A stretch of 35,243 nucleotides of DNA from a virus, in IMG/VR virus record IMGVR_UViG_3300008110_000686, positions 1 to 35,243 of that record. One strand, given 5' to 3'. The notes beneath the pieces are model-generated. The model was not told where the DNA came from. It was given only the letters and a program-made list of their open reading frames with translations, and did not search any database. A program made the position numbers and the translations under genes. Below are positions 1 through 7,972 of the stretch, one piece after another; within the stretch, counting starts at the first letter, position 1, and every line of letters begins with the position of its first letter.

Positions 1-600
1 GTGACTAGCATGCATAGATCCAAATTGATTTCGTTGTTGTGAGATGAGAACAAGTAGTGTGTTTTTGTTTGCATAGTTTAACATCTTGACTGCGTGGGTC
101 ATATCCTTTGCTTCTGCGCCGATTTGCTTAGTGTCTTGCAAATCCTTCATTTCATTTCCATCTTTTTCAAAGTAGATGGCGGGAAGTAGAGCTGAAATAG
201 AATCTACTACAATCATATCCACCCCTGCATCCATAAGCTTGGTTGCAACATCAACCATATCGTTGACTGTTTTTGCTGGTGAGTAAATAAGCTTTGATGA
301 ATCTACGCCTAAAGACTCTGCCCATGACTGATCATATGATGCCTCTGCATCAATCCAAGCACAGGTCTTTCCTTCTTTCTGAGCCATTGATATCATCTGT
401 AGGCAGAAAGAAGATTTACCAGCAGATTTATTTCCCCATACAAGAACCTGGCGACCATAACCTAGTCCGCCTTTGAGTGCCATGTTTAATCCGATACTAG
501 GAGTTAATTGTTTTTCAACCTTAATATCCTGTGCCGACTGTACTCTTGCTCTTGTTTTTGGGTCTAACTTTGCCAATATATCATCTAATACGATTGTCAT
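1..600 (-). CDS. recA: RecA-like DNA recombinase, C-terminus cut by window edge
   Basis: The first 200 residues of a RecA/UvsX-family ATPase are present; the gene continues past position 1. RecA-type proteins form filaments on single-stranded DNA and carry out strand exchange, here for phage recombination and repair. The Walker A loop is GNKSAGKSS (residues 56-64) and Walker B is MIVVDSIS (about 129-136). ISQQRNQFGSM (186-196) matches the end of the RecA core, near loop L2. The usual RecA sequence IDAEHA reads IDAEAS here, so it is a divergent phage form. The ATG at 600 follows a weak purine-rich stretch (agagagaagaaag). It is the last gene of the replication cluster, 34 bases after the MazG-like gene, with a promoter candidate in that junction. 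The family is clear; whether it is closest to RecA, UvsX or Sak4 is not decided. Confidence 0.85.
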   Translation of the reverse strand, partial: MTIVLDDILAKLDPKTRARVQSAQDIKVEKQLTPSIGLNMALKGGLGYGRQVLVWGNKSAGKSSFCLQMISMAQKEGKTCAWIDAEASYDQSWAESLGVDSSKLIYSPAKTVNDMVDVATKLMDAGVDMIVVDSISALLPAIYFEKDGNEMKDLQDTKQIGAEAKDMTHAVKMLNYANKNTLLVLISQQRNQFGSMHASH

Positions 601-625
601 TTATTTATCTTTCTTCTCTCTACCA

Positions 626-654
626 AGTATAGCATTAAAATGCGTTTCCGTGAA
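626..654 (-). promoter_or_regulatory. Candidate extended -10 promoter for recA-like gene
   Basis: On the minus strand, TTCACG (649-654) lies 17 bases upstream of TATACT (626-631), and TG precedes the -10 with one base between. The -35 box overlaps the 3' end of the MazG-like gene. It would let recA be expressed apart from the upstream operon. The -35 match is only moderate. Confidence 0.4.
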
Positions 655-982
655 GCTTTGGACGATCCTTGTTTATGTTAATTTTCTTTTCTAAAACTTC
701 ATCTAGACTATGCAATACTGCTTCTTCATTTCTCATTGCCGCATAAATATCAAGCAGTCGAATAATAACGTCTGCCATTTCTTCTACTACCGCTTCTGAT
801 CCTTTATTTTTTCTAATTGCTTCTAAAACTTCTGTAACTTCTGAATGAACTAGGGCTAGTTTATTTCCTACCTTGTCGTAGTTATAATCACCATCCCAAA
901 ATCCTTTTTCCTTAGCAGTCTCATGCAACATTGCAGATAAAGCATCTAGGCCGTACTCAGTTAGAACTTGGTTCGCTTGCAT
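635..982 (-). CDS. MazG-like nucleotide pyrophosphohydrolase
   Basis: A 115-residue all-alpha NTP pyrophosphatase of the MazG/dUTPase-2 superfamily. These enzymes hydrolyse (d)NTPs to monophosphate and pyrophosphate; phage copies are thought to adjust nucleotide pools or host alarmones. The Mg2+-binding signature is visible as EVTEVLEA (E48-x2-E51) followed by EEMADVI, the E-x2-E ... E-x2-D arrangement of the family. The length suits a single-domain phage MazG. The ATG at 982 overlaps the end of the upstream small gene by 26 bases and follows aaggga, a fair ribosome binding site. It lies between polymerase and recombinase genes, consistent with nucleotide metabolism. The substrate cannot be told from the sequence. 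Confidence 0.75.
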   Translation of the reverse strand: MQANQVLTEYGLDALSAMLHETAKEKGFWDGDYNYDKVGNKLALVHSEVTEVLEAIRKNKGSEAVVEEMADVIIRLLDIYAAMRNEEAVLHSLDEVLEKKININKDRPKLHGNAF

Positions 983-1172
983 CTTTTTCCCTTAAGCTGA
1001 AAGTAAATGATGGGGATGTCTCATCATAATCAATAACTAATTCTTTATTACTTACATTAACATCTAAAAATCTTAGAGTTGGAATTGTAATCTTTTTATG
1101 CTCTTCTAAAATTGCAACCAGAACCTGGTTCATACTTATAGAAGTAATTAGACCCTCTAAATCATCTGTCAT
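957..1172 (-). CDS. Small conserved-type hypothetical protein
   Basis: A 71-residue acidic protein that I do not recognise. Its first half is hydrophobic-helical (residues 10-25, MSMNQ to ILEEH region); the second half looks like beta strands (ITIPTLRFLDVN, KELVIDYDE, SFTFSLRE). It has no cysteines and no membrane segment. Its ATG overlaps the polymerase stop codon as ATGA, and aaagga lies just upstream, so translation is probably coupled to the polymerase fragment. Its own end overlaps the MazG-like start by 26 bases. Position suggests a replication accessory role, but nothing in the sequence proves it. Confidence 0.65.
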   Translation of the reverse strand: MTDDLEGLITSISMNQVLVAILEEHKKITIPTLRFLDVNVSNKELVIDYDETSPSFTFSLREKDASEPSSN

Positions 1173-2821
1173 TTTATTTCCTTTACCATTAAAGTTCCGT
1201 CGTCTAATTTAGACAGCGTAGGCTTACACTTCATTCCCTCTCGCATTCTAGCAAGTGACTGCTTATACATGGTCGGGAATACAATTACTCTAGTTAGTTC
1301 TTTGTCTTTATTGCTTAATACTATGTGGCTCATTGTCTTACCAGCCTTTGTAGTATAAGGTGTGAAGTTGACCACAATGTATTCGTCATCCTGTAGGTCA
1401 TATTCTTTTCTATAAAGATAGTCTACAAATATATCTGAGCCGTTTGGATCAATATCTAGAACCTTAACGTACCTTGCAATTCTATTATCTCCGACCAAGA
1501 TAAAGTACATTTGATTTGTTTCAATCTGTGTTTGCTCATGATGGAATAGACCGATAGTTCCAGTTTCATCTACCAGCTCTACTCTAGCCCAGCCGCTTCC
1601 ACGTTTAATTGCCTTAACCATTCCAAACATTACGAATGAACCTAGGTCCTCAAACTCTTCAATTGGGCGAGCCTGCGCCTTAATACGTGGAGGAATTCCT
1701 TCAAGATTAAAAGTTGGGATTCCTAGATACTCATAGTAGTTATCCTTTTCATTTCCAGATCTAAGGTTATCCTCAAAAGCTGCGCCACCAATTGTATTAA
1801 GTGCTGCTATAGCTCTGCTATTAATTCCGCTTCCCTTAGCAGAAGCCTTTTCAATAAACTCTGAGTAATCTTTAAATGGACGGCGCTCAATTATTTTGTT
1901 CGCAATGCTGTCGGAAATAAACTTAACCTCAGCCAAACCGAATCGAATAGATTCACCCTGAAGAGAGAAATAAACATCTGATTCATTTACATGTGGAAGC
2001 TTAATGCTCAGACCCAGGCGCTTTGCCTCAATTAGATACTCTGTTCTTGCATCCTTGTCATTTTCATTTTTAAGAATTGAAAACATAAATTCAAGAGGGT
2101 AATAAGTCTTGAGCCAAGCAGTATAGTAAGAAAGCATAGAATAAGCAACAGCGTGGGAACGGTTAAAAGAATAACCAGCGTGAGCTTCAAAAGTATGCCA
2201 GAGGTCTTCGGCTTGCTTCTTAGAAATGTGCTTTGAAGCCCCATCAATAAAGCGATCCTTGAACTGGTCGAATTCTTTTGCATCCTTCTTCTTTCCAATA
2301 ATCTTGCGGACCTTATCAGCCTCTGACCAAGACATACCGCCAAGGTGTACACATGCCTGCATAACCTGCTCCTGATATATAATAACACCATATGTGTTTT
2401 CTGTAAAAGGCCGTGTAATTGGATGAGTGTATTGAACTGCTTCACGTCCGTGCTTACGATTAATATACGATGCTCCAACAGTATTCATTGCTCCTGGACG
2501 AACCAAGGCGTTTGATGCTGCAAGGTCTTCAAATTTATCTACTCCCATCTTCATAAGAAGATTAGTGTAAGGAGTTGCTTCTGCTTGGAATACTCCCTTT
2601 GTGTACCCCTCACTAAGCATTTGATAAACCTTTGGATCATCCATGGGAAGATCTGAAAGGTTTATATCTTTTTTGTGTCGCTTCTTAATTGAATCTAATG
2701 TATCAGAGATCACAGATAAAGTCTTAAGTCCTAGCGCATCTAGTTTAATAAGACCTATATCTGCAACCGTATCCATATCGTATGCGACGACAGGAATTCT
2801 TCCTGATACTTTAGGTATCAA
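1169..2821 (-). CDS. dnaE: DNA polymerase III alpha subunit, C-terminal fragment
   Basis: A 550-residue C-terminal part of a family C replicative polymerase. It begins inside the palm: GLIKLDALGL carries the third catalytic aspartate (D28, equal to the DFLGL aspartate of DnaE). Fingers motifs follow, including YGVIIYQEQVMQ and HAGYSFNRSHAVAYS, then helix-hairpin-helix-like sequence and a C-terminal OB-fold (from about residue 390). The only usual start in frame is TTG at 2821; a TGA lies three codons upstream. There is no convincing Shine-Dalgarno; translation could be coupled to the upstream half, which ends at 2811 in another frame. Compared with the family, about 75-80 residues between the halves are missing, including the GxHAAG-type segment. 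This may be a real split polymerase, a deletion allele or an assembly error. Confidence 0.85.
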   Translation of the reverse strand: MIPKVSGRIPVVAYDMDTVADIGLIKLDALGLKTLSVISDTLDSIKKRHKKDINLSDLPMDDPKVYQMLSEGYTKGVFQAEATPYTNLLMKMGVDKFEDLAASNALVRPGAMNTVGASYINRKHGREAVQYTHPITRPFTENTYGVIIYQEQVMQACVHLGGMSWSEADKVRKIIGKKKDAKEFDQFKDRFIDGASKHISKKQAEDLWHTFEAHAGYSFNRSHAVAYSMLSYYTAWLKTYYPLEFMFSILKNENDKDARTEYLIEAKRLGLSIKLPHVNESDVYFSLQGESIRFGLAEVKFISDSIANKIIERRPFKDYSEFIEKASAKGSGINSRAIAALNTIGGAAFEDNLRSGNEKDNYYEYLGIPTFNLEGIPPRIKAQARPIEEFEDLGSFVMFGMVKAIKRGSGWARVELVDETGTIGLFHHEQTQIETNQMYFILVGDNRIARYVKVLDIDPNGSDIFVDYLYRKEYDLQDDEYIVVNFTPYTTKAGKTMSHIVLSNKDKELTRVIVFPTMYKQSLARMREGMKCKPTLSKLDDGTLMVKEIK

Positions 2822-4253
2822 TAGATTTCATTGCACGGTTAACCTCTTGAAGTGGAACCATAAACACACGTGCTGCATCTCGCACAACACCCTTATCTTT
2901 AAAATAAGTATAAGTTGAAATAGAAGCTACGTGCTTAAATCTTTTCTTCAAATAATCTTTAACCTCTTTACGACGACGGTCTTCAAAGTCTGTATCGATA
3001 TCTGGGAAGTCATTACGCTCTGGGTTAATAAATCGAAAGAAAAGCAGATCATATTTAATTGGATCTACATCTGTAATTCCTAGGGCATAGCAGACCAACG
3101 AGCCTGCTGCCGAACCACGGCCTGGGCCTACCTTAATATTATTATCTTTAGCCCAGTTAATCATATCTGCCACGACCAAGAAGTATGAGGCAAAGTTCTT
3201 TGAGGCAATAACCGAAAGCTCTTCCTCTAAACGCTCCTTATAAATAGGGTCTGAAGCCTTCTGAAGGCCTTCTAAGCCCTTTTCAGACAGCTCCCTTAGT
3301 CTTTCATCAGCATCGGTCTTTGGGACGGGCAAAAGGTCCAATCCCTGATGAAAGTCATATTCCTTGACCTTATCGGCAATCTCCATAGTATTATCATATA
3401 TGTCTGTACGAGTTATATTAGATTTATTAAAGTCTGCCTGAATTTCTTCACGGGTCTGGATAAATAGGTTATAGTTCTGAAATGAGATTCTACGATCTGG
3501 ATACAGATAGTTTAATCTATCATTAATATCTTTAATCTGTCTAGACATATCAAAGTCTGCATCCTTATCCATCTTAGGGGATGTAGATAAAATAAGCATA
3601 GCCTCTTCTAGTACTCTATCTTCTTCCTTAGCAAAGTGAGCATCTCCTGTTGCTACCGCCTTAATTTTAAGTTCGTCAGCAAGTTCTAGGAGCTTTGAGT
3701 TTATTTCTTCTGGGTTGTGAGACTGTACCTCAATATAAAAATCATCACCGAAAGTCTTTTGAAAGTCTTTGAGAATAAGTTTAGCTTCAGAGAACTCGCC
3801 CTTTTCGATAGCCTTAGAGATAAGACCATTAAGGCATCCAGAGAGTACAATAATACCTTCCGCATATTCCTTAAGCACCTCCCTATCAATACGTGGCTTG
3901 TGATAAAAGCCTTCATTCCACGCAAGCTCCTGCAAAATATTTATATTCTCTAAACCCTTTTTATTCTTAGCCAAGAGGATGATGTGGTTGTAAGCCTGAA
4001 TAGACTTATCTGTTTTAGAGGAGCGATCAAACCTATCTGTCGGTGAGATATACGCTTCTACTCCAAGGATAGGCTTTATGCCCTGATCCTTACATGCAAT
4101 CTGCATTTCACGATGTGAAGACAATGTTCCGTGATCTGTGATTGCTAATGCTGTTTGACCAGCATCCTTTGCTGCCTTTACAAGTTCGGCAGGAGAATTA
4201 AGGCCATCCATTAACGAATAATACGAATGAACGTGTAAGTGTGTGAATGACAT
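2811..4253 (-). CDS. dnaE: DNA polymerase III alpha subunit, N-terminal fragment (PHP and palm)
   Basis: A 480-residue N-terminal part of bacterial-type DnaE. The PHP domain comes first, with HLHVHSYYSLMDG at residues 5-17, AITDHGTL, GVEAYI, VLSGCLNG and ATGDAHFA all kept, so the metal site of a PHP exonuclease looks intact. The palm follows with GPGRGSAAGSLV and PDIDTDF (417-423), which supplies catalytic aspartates D418 and D420. The protein stops 57 residues later at a TAA, soon after the RDAARVF motif, where full-length relatives continue. The third catalytic aspartate is on the next gene, in a frame offset by +1. The ATG at 4253 has a ggag-type binding site upstream. It follows the ssDNA-binding protein gene by 24 bases. 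Confidence 0.88.
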   Translation of the reverse strand: MSFTHLHVHSYYSLMDGLNSPAELVKAAKDAGQTALAITDHGTLSSHREMQIACKDQGIKPILGVEAYISPTDRFDRSSKTDKSIQAYNHIILLAKNKKGLENINILQELAWNEGFYHKPRIDREVLKEYAEGIIVLSGCLNGLISKAIEKGEFSEAKLILKDFQKTFGDDFYIEVQSHNPEEINSKLLELADELKIKAVATGDAHFAKEEDRVLEEAMLILSTSPKMDKDADFDMSRQIKDINDRLNYLYPDRRISFQNYNLFIQTREEIQADFNKSNITRTDIYDNTMEIADKVKEYDFHQGLDLLPVPKTDADERLRELSEKGLEGLQKASDPIYKERLEEELSVIASKNFASYFLVVADMINWAKDNNIKVGPGRGSAAGSLVCYALGITDVDPIKYDLLFFRFINPERNDFPDIDTDFEDRRRKEVKDYLKKRFKHVASISTYTYFKDKGVVRDAARVFMVPLQEVNRAMKSIDT

Positions 4254-4277
4254 TAATTCTCCGCCTTTAACCTTGTG

Positions 4278-4949
4278 TTACCAGTCTACACTGCTGGATG
4301 ATGCAGTAGACTCTTCGTTGCCACCATTTTCGCCTGCGAAAAAGGCTTCCTGCTCTGTGTAAGGTAAGTCACGCACAGCAGATTCTTCAAGCTTGAATAG
4401 TTCAAGGGCAGATGAATCAAATGCTGCTTCATCTTTTGCCAATGGAATAATTGTATAGCTTGTATCGGTCTTGGTACCAGAACGCTTAATGCGCCACATT
4501 AGATTAGTAATGCTGCCCATTTCTCCTGCGTACTCAATTAGTGTTGGGGTTATAGTCTTTCCACTTGAACCCTGTGAAAGAATTGCGACATACGGATCTT
4601 CTTTACCGTCATCAACAAGCACGTTGATATAGAGTCGTGAACGACCCTTCCAGCCTGCTTTATAGTCTTTGCGGTGTTGCTCACAACCATAGCACTTTCC
4701 TTGGTCTTCCATTGAGCACAGAGCCTTACGGCGATAATCCTTTGGATTAGTATGTTCTACGGCAATAAATCCTAAGCCGTTAACTTCATTATATGTTGGT
4801 GAATCTGGATCTAGTTCTTGAAGGAAGCGAACCTTTACGCTCTCTCCGTCTTCTAGCTTTACCCAGCGACCCTTTGTTCCATCTCCGCTGGAAGCTTGCG
4901 GTTTATCCATTACTTTGTTTAAGTCTTTAAGACCTTTTACGATACCCAT
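4278..4949 (-). CDS. Single-stranded DNA-binding protein, phage type
   Basis: A 223-residue protein resembling phage ssDNA-binding proteins of the gp32-like, zinc-containing group. It begins with a basic helical leader (VKGLKDLNKVMDK), followed by an OB-like core (VKLEDGESVKVRFLQEL). A probable zinc site is C78, C86, C89 and H92 within CSMEDQGKCYGCEQH. The tail is acidic and serine-rich and ends in SSVDW, comparable to the acidic tails SSBs use to recruit partners, though with a final Trp rather than Phe. It lies directly between primase and polymerase genes. It has its own extended -10 promoter and a strong aaggag ribosome site, which fits a protein needed in large amounts. Assignment rests on composition, zinc motif and context. 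Confidence 0.72.
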   Translation of the reverse strand: MGIVKGLKDLNKVMDKPQASSGDGTKGRWVKLEDGESVKVRFLQELDPDSPTYNEVNGLGFIAVEHTNPKDYRRKALCSMEDQGKCYGCEQHRKDYKAGWKGRSRLYINVLVDDGKEDPYVAILSQGSSGKTITPTLIEYAGEMGSITNLMWRIKRSGTKTDTSYTIIPLAKDEAAFDSSALELFKLEESAVRDLPYTEQEAFFAGENGGNEESTASSSSVDW

Positions 4950-4970
4950 TTATATCTCCTTGTTATAGTT

Positions 4971-4987
4971 GATGGTATAGATCCATC
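4971..4987 (-). promoter_or_regulatory. Small hairpin in 5' leader of ssDNA-binding protein gene
   Basis: On the minus strand GATGG (4983-4987) and CCATC (4971-4975) flank the 7-base loop atctata, just downstream of the predicted transcription start and upstream of aaggag. It has no U-tract, so it is not a terminator. It may stabilise the mRNA or serve as a translational operator; T4 gp32 is known to repress its own mRNA, but that comparison is inference. Confidence 0.3.
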
Positions 4988-4996
4988 TGTATTTCT

Positions 4997-5005
4997 ATTA
5001 TATCA
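4997..5005 (-). promoter_or_regulatory. Extended -10 promoter for ssDNA-binding protein gene
   Basis: The minus strand reads TGATATAAT, a perfect extended -10. Its TGA is also the stop codon of the primase gene. No good -35 box is seen at 16-18 bases, as is common for extended -10 promoters. It would boost expression of the ssDNA-binding protein and polymerase genes. Confidence 0.55.
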
Positions 5006-6001
5006 CGAGTTCCAAGACCTATATTCAATATCGGAGACTGCATTCTTAATACAGCTCTTAATTTCCTCATCAGTCATGTCGCCCGCATCTTTTGCATCAT
5101 GTGGATATATCTTACCATATTGGTACGAAGACCACAAGAGGTCCTTCATTCTTAGCTTATTGGCTATGCTAAATCCTAATTCTCTGCCAGCCAAATCTGC
5201 GTCTGTCATAATTGTTATTCTATTAAAATGTCTGTTGAGTAGCTTTTGCTGTTCTGTTGATAGAAATCCGCCTAGCGTAGCAACCACATTAGGAAAGCCA
5301 ACCTGATGCACACGGATTGCATCGAAGTTGGACTCCACAACTATTACATGGTCGCCAATTTTCTTAGCACGATGTATGTTAAACAAAGTCTTGCTCTTCG
5401 GAAGATTAGTGCTATTCTTAAAAGCCTTACCCTCAATAGATCTTCCGACTAATCCGATAGGAGTTCCGTCTGGACTATGCACTGGAGTAATAATCATATT
5501 CATAGAGTTTGAATATCCTAGTCCAAACTGTTTCATAGACTCTTCGTTAATGCCTCTTGAATTTAAATAGTCTCTTGCTGGCTTACTACCGAACAGATCT
5601 GCGTGAAGCCTATCTAATGTATCTTGCGAGAACTCTTCAAAGACTGGCTTGTCTTCCATGGTCTCTGCTAGCAGTTCATCAAAGTTTTCTAGAGCCTCTG
5701 TTTCTTTAGTAGAAATAAATCTCATTGCTTCGAAGTCGTTTTTATTCATAACACGCTTTACTAATTCAAGTAGTGTGCCTGCTTCTCCGCATGAAGGATT
5801 AAAACAAATGAATGCGCCCTTCTCACGACTCACGCTAAAGCTAGATGTGTGTCTATTAGAATGAAATGGGCAGTAGCATAAGAAGTCATTAGATGTTTCA
5901 CCAACTACTTCAAGGCCAATAGACTTTATGACTGACTTGATATGCGCTGGGGCATACTGCGTGGTATCAACTTGCTTTGTATTATACCCTCTGATTGCCA
6001 T
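5003..6001 (-). CDS. DnaG-type DNA primase (zinc finger and TOPRIM)
   Basis: A 332-residue primase that makes RNA primers at the replication fork with the DnaB-type helicase encoded upstream. The CHC2 zinc finger is C44-x2-H47 ... C66-x4-C71 within CYCPFHSNRH and ICFNPSCGE. The TOPRIM domain shows the catalytic glutamate in VIVVESNFDAIR (E223) and the DxD motif in IMTDADLAGRE (D267, D269). It is shorter than bacterial DnaG and lacks a helicase-binding C-terminal domain, as is usual for phage forms. I chose the ATG at 6001, which has aagaagg upstream. The frame is open 51 bases further to 6052, but those codons lie inside the upstream gene. The first 76 bases overlap that gene. Confidence 0.87.
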   Translation of the reverse strand: MAIRGYNTKQVDTTQYAPAHIKSVIKSIGLEVVGETSNDFLCYCPFHSNRHTSSFSVSREKGAFICFNPSCGEAGTLLELVKRVMNKNDFEAMRFISTKETEALENFDELLAETMEDKPVFEEFSQDTLDRLHADLFGSKPARDYLNSRGINEESMKQFGLGYSNSMNMIITPVHSPDGTPIGLVGRSIEGKAFKNSTNLPKSKTLFNIHRAKKIGDHVIVVESNFDAIRVHQVGFPNVVATLGGFLSTEQQKLLNRHFNRITIMTDADLAGRELGFSIANKLRMKDLLWSSYQYGKIYPHDAKDAGDMTDEEIKSCIKNAVSDIEYRSWNS

Positions 6002-6228
6002 GCCTTCTTCTTTCCTACATATACACCGTGAAGAGTCATTAAGAACTTCCACGTCTCGCCCGTAAATTCTACCGAAAATGCTGGGTCTATGTCAAGAACC
6101 CTGACATATCCTTTAGACCTCATGTCGTGAGTTAATAGTGTTTCGTACTGTGGACGAAGACTAATTAGCTGACTATTATCATGAAACTCTACATTGATTT
6201 GAAATCTTTTAATTCTTTTGTGAGTCAT
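5926..6228 (-). CDS. Hypothetical protein between helicase and primase
   Basis: A 100-residue protein of unknown function. It has a basic start (MTHKRIKRFQINVEF) and aromatic strands in the middle (YVRVLDIDPAFSVEF, WKFLMTLHGVYVGKKK), suggesting a small beta-rich fold. The C-terminal 25 residues, read from the overlap with the primase start, look less constrained. The chosen ATG at 6228 lies inside the 3' end of the helicase gene (20-base overlap). An in-frame start further upstream at 6267 would lengthen that overlap. The ribosome site is weak. The position between helicase and primase makes a replication accessory role likely, but no family motif is visible. Confidence 0.55.
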   Translation of the reverse strand: MTHKRIKRFQINVEFHDNSQLISLRPQYETLLTHDMRSKGYVRVLDIDPAFSVEFTGETWKFLMTLHGVYVGKKKAWQSEGIIQSKLIPRSMPQRISSQS

Positions 6229-7456
6229 TCTGGAATGGGTTCTCGTAGATCTCCTTGACGATACCACGGTTGATATCCCAGTCTAGGAAGAAGTTGAACT
6301 CCGTTCCATGGCGATTCTTTCTTGATACTACTTCAATCATATTGCTATTTGGATATCTGTGAATAGCCATAGCCATATCAGCATCATACTCAATTGCCTT
6401 TGACCACGCCACCTGACTCATCATTGGTGGATTATCTTGATCTGAAACATCGTCTGCTGTTGCTGCAGTAATATCAATAATAGGAATGTTGTTTGCAACT
6501 GCAAGTAATTTAAACTCACGAGAAATATTACGGTTACGTTCTACTTCAGAGTTGCTTCGCTTATTGTCATTAAATAGCTGGTGGTAGTCAAGGATTACTA
6601 GGTCTGGCTTATGCTGATCAATCTTTCCTTGAATAGTAGATGGAGTTACTTCAGTATTACCTTCGTTTGAAATAAGGATAAAGCTATTCTTATTCTCAAA
6701 CTTCTTTTGTGACCACGATCTAAAGTCATCTACATTGACCGCACCCTTTGAGAAATCGCTTGCCTTAAACATACCAGACCCCATCATCGTATAGATACGG
6801 TCACGCATATTTTCTGGAGACATTTCAAGAGATACGATCATAGGCTTGAAGCCTTGCTCCCATGCCTTACAAGCAAGGTAGGATGTGAACCAGGTCTTAC
6901 CACGTCCTGGCCAACCAATAGCAACAATTAAATGTCCTGGTGCCATTCCAGTTGGATAAGCTTTATCGATTGCATCGAACCCAGTTGTAATTCCTGGAGC
7001 ACCCCCCATAATTGCAGAACGTGCCTGCACTGCCTCAAAGTGTCTTACTGCTGACTCAGCATCAATAACATCTAGGTCACGCACATTGTTTGTGTATCGA
7101 CTAAGATTAGATAACTGAGACTGCATCTCTGCAAGTACTCTTGATGCTGCATCTTCTTTAAGCATAGAGCCACCCTTAAGAATAATATTCTTTAGGCGGT
7201 TAGTTAAATATTCATTTTTAAGTTTATCTAGGTAGTAACCAGTCTCAGCTTTAGGTGCTGGATCTGGCTCAAAGTCTTTAAACTTTTCCTGTAGGATTCC
7301 TACTTCTGGAACAGCCTTAAACTTATAATAGTATGACTTGAGACCTTCCCAAATATCTCTATGTGATGTAAACAACTCATCTACGTTATCGGCAAGAAGG
7401 GTGCTGATGTCCTTGTTCTTACACACAGCAGAGATTAATGTTGACTCTGTATTCAT
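6209..7456 (-). CDS. DnaB-type replicative DNA helicase
   Basis: A 415-residue RecA-fold hexameric helicase that would unwind DNA at the phage fork. The N-terminal helical part (residues 1-130) matches a shortened DnaB N-domain, including the initial segment with SHRDIWEGLKSYY. The motor domain begins near TGFDAIDKAYPTGMAPG. Walker A is GWPGRGKTW (181-189), motif H1a is IVSLEMSPENMRDR (208-220), and Walker B is DLVILDYHQLF (285-295). NRNISREFKLLAVANNIPII and a final RKNRHG arginine-finger-like segment follow. The ATG overlaps the stop codon of the upstream gene as ATGA, so translation is coupled. The primase gene follows after one small overlapping gene, the normal helicase-primase partnership. 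Confidence 0.88.
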   Translation of the reverse strand: MNTESTLISAVCKNKDISTLLADNVDELFTSHRDIWEGLKSYYYKFKAVPEVGILQEKFKDFEPDPAPKAETGYYLDKLKNEYLTNRLKNIILKGGSMLKEDAASRVLAEMQSQLSNLSRYTNNVRDLDVIDAESAVRHFEAVQARSAIMGGAPGITTGFDAIDKAYPTGMAPGHLIVAIGWPGRGKTWFTSYLACKAWEQGFKPMIVSLEMSPENMRDRIYTMMGSGMFKASDFSKGAVNVDDFRSWSQKKFENKNSFILISNEGNTEVTPSTIQGKIDQHKPDLVILDYHQLFNDNKRSNSEVERNRNISREFKLLAVANNIPIIDITAATADDVSDQDNPPMMSQVAWSKAIEYDADMAMAIHRYPNSNMIEVVSRKNRHGTEFNFFLDWDINRGIVKEIYENPFQNDSQKN

Positions 7457-7776
7457 GCTATTCCGCCTTCTTCTACCATCTTCTTCGTTTCTTCTAATAA
7501 CAAACGACGCTTTTCTTTATCTCTGTCAATCTCAATCTTTAGTGCATCCATCTTATCAAAGTTGTAAAAGAAGAACTGCAGTGGGTGCCCATTCTTATTT
7601 AAACTAAAGTAGTATGTCAAAAGCTGCTTGGCACGATCAAACCCTACGCTATCAATAACATCCTGCATGGCCCACTTCTCTCTGAACTTATTCATAGTTG
7701 GGATACGACCATACTTTTCTTTAAATAAAGATTGGTACAGTCCGATTAATACGTATGGCTCTTTCTCACTTGCCAC
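7453..7776 (-). CDS. Hypothetical protein upstream of helicase, possible loader or helicase partner
   Basis: A 107-residue, lysine- and aromatic-rich helical protein. After a short leader come LIGLYQSLFKEKYGRIP and MNKFREKWAMQDVIDSVG, then LLTYYFSLNKNGHPLQFFFYNFDKMD. The last 35 residues form a charged helix likely to be a coiled coil. This helical-bundle appearance, together with translational coupling to the DnaB-type helicase (ATGA overlap), makes a helicase loader or replisome adaptor plausible, but that is inference from context. It overlaps the preceding small gene by 11 bases. No catalytic motif or zinc site is present. Confidence 0.65.
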   Translation of the reverse strand: MASEKEPYVLIGLYQSLFKEKYGRIPTMNKFREKWAMQDVIDSVGFDRAKQLLTYYFSLNKNGHPLQFFFYNFDKMDALKIEIDRDKEKRRLLLEETKKMVEEGGIA

Positions 7777-7972
7777 GCTTTAGCTCTTCTTCTACTTCAC
7801 GAGTCTTTTCTATGAGCTTATTCTCAACAAAAGCATAGACTCTTTCTGTGGCGGTATCGACATTTTCGCCTACACGCACATCATCCTCAACACCTAAACT
7901 AATCTTGATACTCTCATAGTTTCCTAGGTTACGAGTAAAAGATAGATCAACCTTAACTCTAGTCTCTGACAT
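7766..7972 (-). CDS. Small hypothetical protein
   Basis: A 68-residue acidic protein of unknown function. The first half looks like two beta strands (RVKVDLSFTRNL, YESIKISLGVED) and the second half a charged helix (VYAFVENKLIEKTREVEEEL). The ATG shares its A with the stop codon of the preceding zinc finger gene (TAATG), and its end overlaps the next gene by 11 bases. It is therefore translated as part of a chain leading into the helicase gene. There are no cysteines or membrane segments. Confidence 0.65.
   Translation of the reverse strand: MSETRVKVDLSFTRNLGNYESIKISLGVEDDVRVGENVDTATERVYAFVENKLIEKTREVEEELKRGK

Noticed and set aside
2032-2478. 148-codon minus-strand frame inside the polymerase C-terminal gene
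   Set aside because: It is a frame-shifted shadow of the polymerase fingers region; its translation is Leu/Arg/Ile-biased and lacks any domain pattern.
2811-2821. Intein or intron as the cause of the split polymerase
   Set aside because: Nothing is inserted between the halves; family sequence is missing. There is no intein splice motif, homing endonuclease or group I intron sequence at the junction.
6002-6052. 17-residue N-terminal extension of the primase
   Set aside because: The ATG at 6001 has an aagaagg site and starts a typical primase leader; the extension lies fully in the upstream gene.
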